Assembly (NCBI GenBank): GCA_947174835.1
Contig: CAMWKM010000005.1
Location: 1-45,179 of the forward strand
Length of the DNA stretch: 45,179 nt
Direction: 5' to 3'
DNA from: an uncultured Prevotella sp.
GTDB taxonomy: Bacteria > Bacteroidota > Bacteroidia > Bacteroidales > Bacteroidaceae
How positions within the stretch are numbered: position 1 is the first letter of the stretch; every line of letters starts with the position of its first letter. The position numbers and the translations under genes are program-made. Under the pieces are notes generated by a model. The model was not told where the DNA came from and searched no databases. It worked only from the letters and a program-made list of their open reading frames with translations. This document shows, piece by piece, positions 39,559 through 45,179 of this stretch.

Positions 39559-40162
39559 CAACAATCACAAACTGGAGGAAATACGCCAGATTTTAGGTAA
39601 TAACATTCAAGTACTTTCGCTTAAGGATATTAACTGCGATGTGGATATCCCAGAAACAGGACAAACACTTCAGGAAAATGCCCTTCAAAAGGCTCGTTAT
39701 ATCTATGACAATTATCATTTGGACTGTTTTGCCGATGACACAGGTCTCGAAGTAGAAGCTTTAAATGGCGCCCCTGGTATTTATTCAGCCAGATATGCCA
39801 GTATGATTACTAATTCGGCTAAAAGTCACGACAGCGAAGCCAATATGTCCCAACTTCTCAGCGAATTAGGAGAAAATAACAATCGACGTGCAAGATTTCG
39901 TACAGTCATTGCGTTAATACAAAAGAAGGATGTATGCCCTTGTGGTTGCACAGGTATCAAACAAGAACATCTGTTCGAAGGTATTGTTGAAGGCGAGATT
40001 ACCAAAAAGCGGAGTGGGGTAGAAGGCTTCGGTTATGATCCTATTTTTCAGCCAGACGGTTATGACAAAACCTTCGCTGAACTGGGATCCGACATCAAGA
40101 ACCAAATCAGTCATAGGGCACGCGCTACCCAAAAACTGGCTGACTATCTTTTAAAAAAATAA
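39536..40162 (+). CDS. rdgB: RdgB/HAM1 XTP/dITP pyrophosphatase
   Basis: [69 protein letters not shown]. Confidence 0.96.
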   Translation: MKIVFATNNNHKLEEIRQILGNNIQVLSLKDINCDVDIPETGQTLQENALQKARYIYDNYHLDCFADDTGLEVEALNGAPGIYSARYASMITNSAKSHDSEANMSQLLSELGENNNRRARFRTVIALIQKKDVCPCGCTGIKQEHLFEGIVEGEITKKRSGVEGFGYDPIFQPDGYDKTFAELGSDIKNQISHRARATQKLADYLLKK

Positions 40163-40179
40163 CTTTCAATAATTATATT

Positions 40180-42249
40180 ATGAAAAGAGTCGTACTGATT
40201 ACCTTATTGTCAATCATTGGCTGTCAACTATTAATAGCACAAGTAGGCACATGGAAAGCCTATATGTCATATTATGAACCACAACAGATAGTCAAGGTAC
40301 AGAACACTCTTTTTGTACGTGCTTCCAACGATCTCTATCAATATAATCTAAATGATCAGTCAATAACTACTTACGATAAGACCAATTCACTGAGTGATAG
40401 TAATATCCGCCTGATAGAATGGAACAATGAAACCAAACGACTTATCATTGTTTACTATAATTCCAATATTGATTTCATGGACGTAAACGGAAATGTAAAC
40501 AATCTCAGTGCACTCTATAATAAGTCTATGACACAGAAAAAAGGCGTCAATAGCATTTATATGAATGGTATTTATGCTTATTTAGCCACTGACTTCGGAG
40601 TAATAAAAATCAATACTCAGCGCTATGAAATCAGCGAAACATACACACTCAACATGGTCATCAATGCGGTAGCCGTCAAAAACGACTCTATCTATGCTAA
40701 AAATAATACAGGAACTATCTTTAGCGCCTCTTTATCGAAAAATCTATTAGACTCAAATAACTGGACTATTGATGCTTCAGCCAGCAATGACCTATTCAAC
40801 CAAGATCAGACAACATGGAATGAATATAAGCAATTAGTTAGCACTCTAAAGCCAGGAGGACCTAAATACAACTGCTTTGGCTTTATGAAGTATGCCAATA
40901 ATCGCCTTTATAGTTGTGGCGGTGATGTGGGTATGTACACACCAGCAACCGTTCAGATTCTGAAAGACAATGATTGGCAAATCTATAATGACGATAGTGT
41001 AAAGGCTTTCTCTGGAAGAATGTACTTCTCAAATCTCTATAGTCTCGACTATGATCCACATAATAGCGAACATCTGTTTGTCGGCACTTCAAACGGTCTC
41101 TATGAATTTCTAAACGGGAAGATTCTCAATTACTACAATGAAACAAATAGCCCGATTGAAACAGCAATACCTATTACAAATGATATTAATAGCAGACTGA
41201 ACTACCAACTTGTTACAAGTGTAAAATTCGATAATAATAGTAATATTTGGCTTCTTAATAGTCAAGCCATCACTCAGTCTATCCTAATGTTGACAAAAGA
41301 TGGACAATGGGTTCAGAGAAAACAAAATGCTTTGATGAATCTTAAACAGAATGATGCATCACTTGGTATTCGCTCAGCAGCCAATATGTCTAATATGATA
41401 TTTGATCATCGAGGCCTTATGTGGTTTTGTAATAATAGCTATTTCGTTCCGGCATTCTATAAATATGACATCAATAATGATCAGCTAACTGGTTATTTAA
41501 CTAAAGGTTCACCACCTTCTTATATCAATCAAGACGGAACGGTAGTAACTGTACAAGACGGAGTTAGAACTGTTTCTGAAGACCAAAATGGCAATATCTG
41601 GATCTCTTCCAACAACGGATTATTCTTGTTGGAATCAGACCGTATCAATGAAGATGGCGGTACCTATTTGACACAAGTCAAAGTGCCACGTAACGATGGT
41701 ACAAACTACGCCGACTATTTGTTAAGTGGCAGCAATATTTTGTGTATGGCCACCGATGGTGGTCATCGCAAGTGGATTGGTACTGCAGGAGACGGTGTCT
41801 ATGTCATCAGCAGTGACAATATGATTCAGGAACAACACTTTCTAAGCAGTAATAGCTCACTGCTCTCTGATAATATTCTCTCCATAGCTATCAATGACAA
41901 CACCGGTGAAGTGTTCATTGGAACAGACCAAGGACTTTGCTCTTATATGAGCGATGCTACGACACCAGCCACTGAAATGATCGAAGACAATATCTATGCC
42001 TATCCAAATCCTGTTCAACCAGACTACAACGGACCAATTACCATTGTTGGCCTGTCATACGATGCTGATGTGAAAATTCTCTCAGTCAGCGGCCAGTTAG
42101 TCAATCAGGGTCGTTCCACAGGAGGTACCTATATCTGGAATGGATGTGATATGAAAGGTAAACGAGTGGCCAGTGGCATCTATATGGTTGCTACAGCAAC
42201 CAATGATGGTAAAAAAGGTATAGTCTGCAAAATTGCTATCATCAAATAA
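40180..42249 (+). CDS. porZ: PorZ-like type IX secretion protein: beta-propellers plus T9SS-type C-terminal domain
   Basis: Signal peptide, then GTWKAYMSYYEPQQIVKVQNTLFVRASNDLYQYN; WISSNNGLFLL and WIGTAGDGVYV propeller repeats; C-terminal YAYPNPVQP...GLSYDADVKILSVSGQLV...GKRVASGIYMV. Confidence 0.85.
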   Translation: MKRVVLITLLSIIGCQLLIAQVGTWKAYMSYYEPQQIVKVQNTLFVRASNDLYQYNLNDQSITTYDKTNSLSDSNIRLIEWNNETKRLIIVYYNSNIDFMDVNGNVNNLSALYNKSMTQKKGVNSIYMNGIYAYLATDFGVIKINTQRYEISETYTLNMVINAVAVKNDSIYAKNNTGTIFSASLSKNLLDSNNWTIDASASNDLFNQDQTTWNEYKQLVSTLKPGGPKYNCFGFMKYANNRLYSCGGDVGMYTPATVQILKDNDWQIYNDDSVKAFSGRMYFSNLYSLDYDPHNSEHLFVGTSNGLYEFLNGKILNYYNETNSPIETAIPITNDINSRLNYQLVTSVKFDNNSNIWLLNSQAITQSILMLTKDGQWVQRKQNALMNLKQNDASLGIRSAANMSNMIFDHRGLMWFCNNSYFVPAFYKYDINNDQLTGYLTKGSPPSYINQDGTVVTVQDGVRTVSEDQNGNIWISSNNGLFLLESDRINEDGGTYLTQVKVPRNDGTNYADYLLSGSNILCMATDGGHRKWIGTAGDGVYVISSDNMIQEQHFLSSNSSLLSDNILSIAINDNTGEVFIGTDQGLCSYMSDATTPATEMIEDNIYAYPNPVQPDYNGPITIVGLSYDADVKILSVSGQLVNQGRSTGGTYIWNGCDMKGKRVASGIYMVATATNDGKKGIVCKIAIIK

Positions 42250-42262
42250 CTGTTTTTAAAAT

Positions 42263-43720
42263 ATGAAGCATCGCCAGTCTATTTCCAGTTATTGGAGTAT
42301 CCTATTGATTTTAGTCCTCACACCATTACTATTATGGGCAGCTATAACTATACTGCCTACTCATGATGACTGGGCCGGTACGACAAAACCTTCTTTTGAA
42401 CCTTTTTTCATTAAAGAACGCTTTCTGTTCTACGGTTATCACTGGAGACCCTTCGATACAATGGTTGGCTATGTGGCAGGATTGAATCCTCAAGTACTCT
42501 ATCCTACTTTCAATCATTGTTTAGTGGTTATAGGTCACCTTGTGAATTCCCTTTTAATATTCAAGCTAATCACTGCAATTGGATTAAATAAGAATGCTGC
42601 CAACATAGCAACAGCCTTTTTCTTTATCACACCAGCCACAATGGCCACCGTATTGGCTGTAGACAGCCAAAACCAAACTTATGCCCTTATGTGGGACATT
42701 ATAGCCTTTCTTATTTACATAAAACAGAAAAAAGGCAAATATATACTATGGACGATATCCATATTCTTAGCAACTTGGAGCAAGGAAAATGGACTGATGT
42801 GGGCAGTAATCTGTCCTATACTTGCATACGGCTTTAACTTTATTGAAAAAAAACAACTCAGAAAAGACCTACTGATAGGTATATGTATCATGGTTGTTTA
42901 CGCATTAGCCATCTGGCTTTTGCCAAAACAAATGATTATTCATCCCGAATATGTACCTGATTCATTAAAGACAATTTCCGGTTTCATTAAATTTTTCTTT
43001 TCATCATTTATCACAGTTGATTATATTTGGCTGTTACATCAGCCAAGTAGAAATCTATTGTTGGCCAGCATCACAGTCATACTGACTATTCCTTTCATGT
43101 ATTATATCTATATTCGTCAACTAAAACTGATAAAGGATAGAAAAATAGTATGTACCCTAATAAGCCTTCTTATTGCTGCTGCACCACATATTTTCACTGT
43201 CTTTAGTATGATGCACACCTATGGTGGACTGGTGTTTGTAGCACTTATTATAGCCATCTCAGTAAATAATTATAGCTATCAATGTAAGGCAATAATCATA
43301 TCATTTGCCTTCTTCGCCCTATCAGCTTTTGCTATCAATATACATCTGTGGCACGAATCTTATTTGTCTGGTCTCACAGGAAAACAAATGGCTATCGATG
43401 CCATACAAAAGACAGGAGAACCTGTAGACAGTGTTTATGTCATTATTATTGAAGATGACTATCCTAAACTTTCATCATTCTGTGTCATTCCCAGTGATGC
43501 CTTTGGATGGGGTCGTGCAACACAATACGAAACAAATTATGACTGGCCAAAGGTTGTTAATGATACTATTATCACCAGAAACAAACAGTCACTTCAAACA
43601 GCTAATCAGTTAGCTGCTTTTCAATTGAAAGATGGAACTTACAACTGCATTTGGATTGTGGATCACAAAAACATAACTGTCATTCGAAATGATATCTATG
43701 ACAAAGAGAAGCTACATTAA
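42263..43720 (+). CDS. Multi-pass membrane protein, probable GT-C-fold glycosyltransferase
   Basis: About 10 hydrophobic segments; early loop ILPTHDDWAGTTKPSF with HDD and a following H-W-R-P loop resembles the GT-C acidic EL1 motif. Confidence 0.6.
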   Translation: MKHRQSISSYWSILLILVLTPLLLWAAITILPTHDDWAGTTKPSFEPFFIKERFLFYGYHWRPFDTMVGYVAGLNPQVLYPTFNHCLVVIGHLVNSLLIFKLITAIGLNKNAANIATAFFFITPATMATVLAVDSQNQTYALMWDIIAFLIYIKQKKGKYILWTISIFLATWSKENGLMWAVICPILAYGFNFIEKKQLRKDLLIGICIMVVYALAIWLLPKQMIIHPEYVPDSLKTISGFIKFFFSSFITVDYIWLLHQPSRNLLLASITVILTIPFMYYIYIRQLKLIKDRKIVCTLISLLIAAAPHIFTVFSMMHTYGGLVFVALIIAISVNNYSYQCKAIIISFAFFALSAFAINIHLWHESYLSGLTGKQMAIDAIQKTGEPVDSVYVIIIEDDYPKLSSFCVIPSDAFGWGRATQYETNYDWPKVVNDTIITRNKQSLQTANQLAAFQLKDGTYNCIWIVDHKNITVIRNDIYDKEKLH

Positions 43721-44148
43721 TGAACTTACGAAATACAATAGCTTTATTTACAGATAAGATTTTCCTCAAGTTTATCATTGTAGGCATTGTGAATACCATC
43801 TTAGGCACAGTTATCATGTTTGTATTCTATAATGTCTTTCATCTGAGCTATTGGATTTCGTCAATGTCTAATTATTTCTTCGGCAGTATCGTCAGCTATT
43901 TGCTCAACAAACATTTTACTTTTAAGTTCAAAGAAAAAAATCAGCGGTCAATCATTCGTTTCATCGTCAACATCATTGTATGCTATCTATTGGCATACGG
44001 CATTGCAAAGCCCGTCACACATTATATGCTGACGGGCTTTGCAAAGAACATTCAAGAAAATGTCTCTATGTTATTGGGTATGTGCCTCTTCGTTGTATTC
44101 AATTACTTAGGACAACGCTTCTACGCCTTTACAAATAGAAAATTCTAA
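43720..44148 (+). CDS. GtrA family protein (polyprenyl-linked sugar translocation)
   Basis: 142 aa, 4 TM: KFIIVGIVNTILGTVIMFVFYNVFHLSYWISSMSNYFFGSIVSYLLNKHFTFK. 1-nt TAATG overlap with the upstream gene. Confidence 0.9.
   Translation: MNLRNTIALFTDKIFLKFIIVGIVNTILGTVIMFVFYNVFHLSYWISSMSNYFFGSIVSYLLNKHFTFKFKEKNQRSIIRFIVNIIVCYLLAYGIAKPVTHYMLTGFAKNIQENVSMLLGMCLFVVFNYLGQRFYAFTNRKF
44003..44044. repeat. Perfect 15-bp stem hairpin inside the gtrA coding region
   Basis: TTGCAAAGCCCGTCA - 12 nt - TGACGGGCTTTGCAA. Confidence 0.92.
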
Positions 44149-45137
44149 CTCAAATCCAACATTCTCTCTATAGGCTTCACGGCTTCTTTAGCCATCTCAG
44201 AATCTATTTCAATGGCCGGCCATTCGTATTTCAATGTATTGTAGACTTTCAGCAGTGTGTTCATTTTCATGTAATGACACTCATTACAACTGCATTCCAA
44301 GCCGCTCTCGCTAATTTCAGGAGGAACAGGGATAAATTGCTTGTCAGGACACGTGCGTTGCATCTCGTGCAGGATACCGGCCTCTGTAGCCACAATAAAC
44401 TGTTTCCGGTCACTTTGCTGCGCATACTCAAGCATCGTAGCCGTACTACCTTTCACGTCAGCCAATGCCAACACAGGACTCTTACACTCCAAATGAGCCA
44501 TTACTACAGCATCGGGATATTTATTCTTCAGTTCAATTATCTTAGACACTGAAAAACGTTCATGAACATGACAACCACCATTCCATAGCAACATTTGACG
44601 TCCTGTCACCTCATTGATATAGTTACCTAAGTTGTAGTCAGGGCCAAAAATAAGCTTCGCATCCTTCGGCAACTGATCGACCACTCTTTTAGCATTGCCA
44701 CTGGTTACTACAACATCTGTCAGAGCCTTTACGGCAGCAGTGGTATTGACGTATGACACTACTTGATGGTCAGGATGCTCCTCCTTGTATTTTTTCAAGT
44801 CTTCAGCCTTACATGAGTCAGCCAATGAGCAGCCGGCATTCAAGTCAGGACAAAGCACAATTTTATCAGGAGACAATAGTTTGCAGGTCTCTGCCATGAA
44901 GTGAACACCACACATCACCATTATCTTTGCATCTGTTTCAGCAGCCTTACGAGCCAAAGCCAACGAGTCACCTACAAAATCGGCTACTTCCTGAACCTCA
45001 CCTATCGTATAATAGTGCGCCAAAATAATAGCATCCTTTTCTTTGCAAAGTTTGCGAATCTCAGCCTTTAAGTCAATATTCTCTGCTACAGGTTCATCAA
45101 TAAAACCTTGTTCCTTCCACTTGTTTTTCAACACCAT
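44145..45137 (-). CDS. nadA: quinolinate synthase
   Basis: AIILAHYYTIGEVQEVADFVGDSLALARKAAETDAKIMVMCGVHFMAETCKLLSPDK; GCHVHERF; ECSCNECHYMKMNTL. Confidence 0.97.
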   Translation of the reverse strand: MVLKNKWKEQGFIDEPVAENIDLKAEIRKLCKEKDAIILAHYYTIGEVQEVADFVGDSLALARKAAETDAKIMVMCGVHFMAETCKLLSPDKIVLCPDLNAGCSLADSCKAEDLKKYKEEHPDHQVVSYVNTTAAVKALTDVVVTSGNAKRVVDQLPKDAKLIFGPDYNLGNYINEVTGRQMLLWNGGCHVHERFSVSKIIELKNKYPDAVVMAHLECKSPVLALADVKGSTATMLEYAQQSDRKQFIVATEAGILHEMQRTCPDKQFIPVPPEISESGLECSCNECHYMKMNTLLKVYNTLKYEWPAIEIDSEMAKEAVKPIERMLDLS

Positions 45138-45179
45138 ATTATTTATTTATTTTCTTTTTTTCTTTTAAAAATACAAATG

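Noticed and set aside
1-45179. CRISPR array, IS element or prophage
   Set aside because: No regularly spaced direct repeats with variable spacers, and no transposase, integrase, terminase or capsid-like ORF was seen in the track.

Overview
The 45 kb window is a bacterial chromosomal segment, most likely Bacteroidales and Prevotella-like. This rests on the TTTG-N19/20-TAnnTTTG type promoters, a PorZ-like type IX secretion gene, a DUF3332-like lipoprotein and the overall gene content. Most of it is core genes: tRNA-Arg(CCT), cysS, a U32 peptidase, ychF, acpP-fabF-rnc, a MATE transporter, the three-gene sdh/frd operon, mnmG-apt-uvrC-dtd-mazG-like-deoC, a polyprenyl synthetase, polA, a HI0933-type flavoprotein, leuS-yitT-rdgB-porZ, a GT-C-like protein, gtrA and nadA. 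The regions most worth follow-up are: (1) a tandem pair of UPF1/Dna2-like SF1 helicases, the second fused to a PD-(D/E)XK nuclease; (2) a small island (about 16.5-19.1 kb) with a RecA-like ATPase, a TOPRIM protein and an HTH protein, bounded by a 22-bp iteron-like array and by GGTCGGAA repeats, with no integrase seen; (3) two perfect GTTTCACGTGAAAC parS palindromes flanking apt next to mnmG, suggesting an origin-proximal centromere; (4) several strong palindromes: the acpP-fabF intergenic hairpin, a hairpin inside gtrA, a palindrome over convergent stop codons, and G/C-rich REP-like elements inside the island genes; (5) a GH43-DUF2264 fusion enzyme; (6) a PorZ/GT-C/GtrA gene cluster. All family calls come from reading motifs by eye, with no database search.
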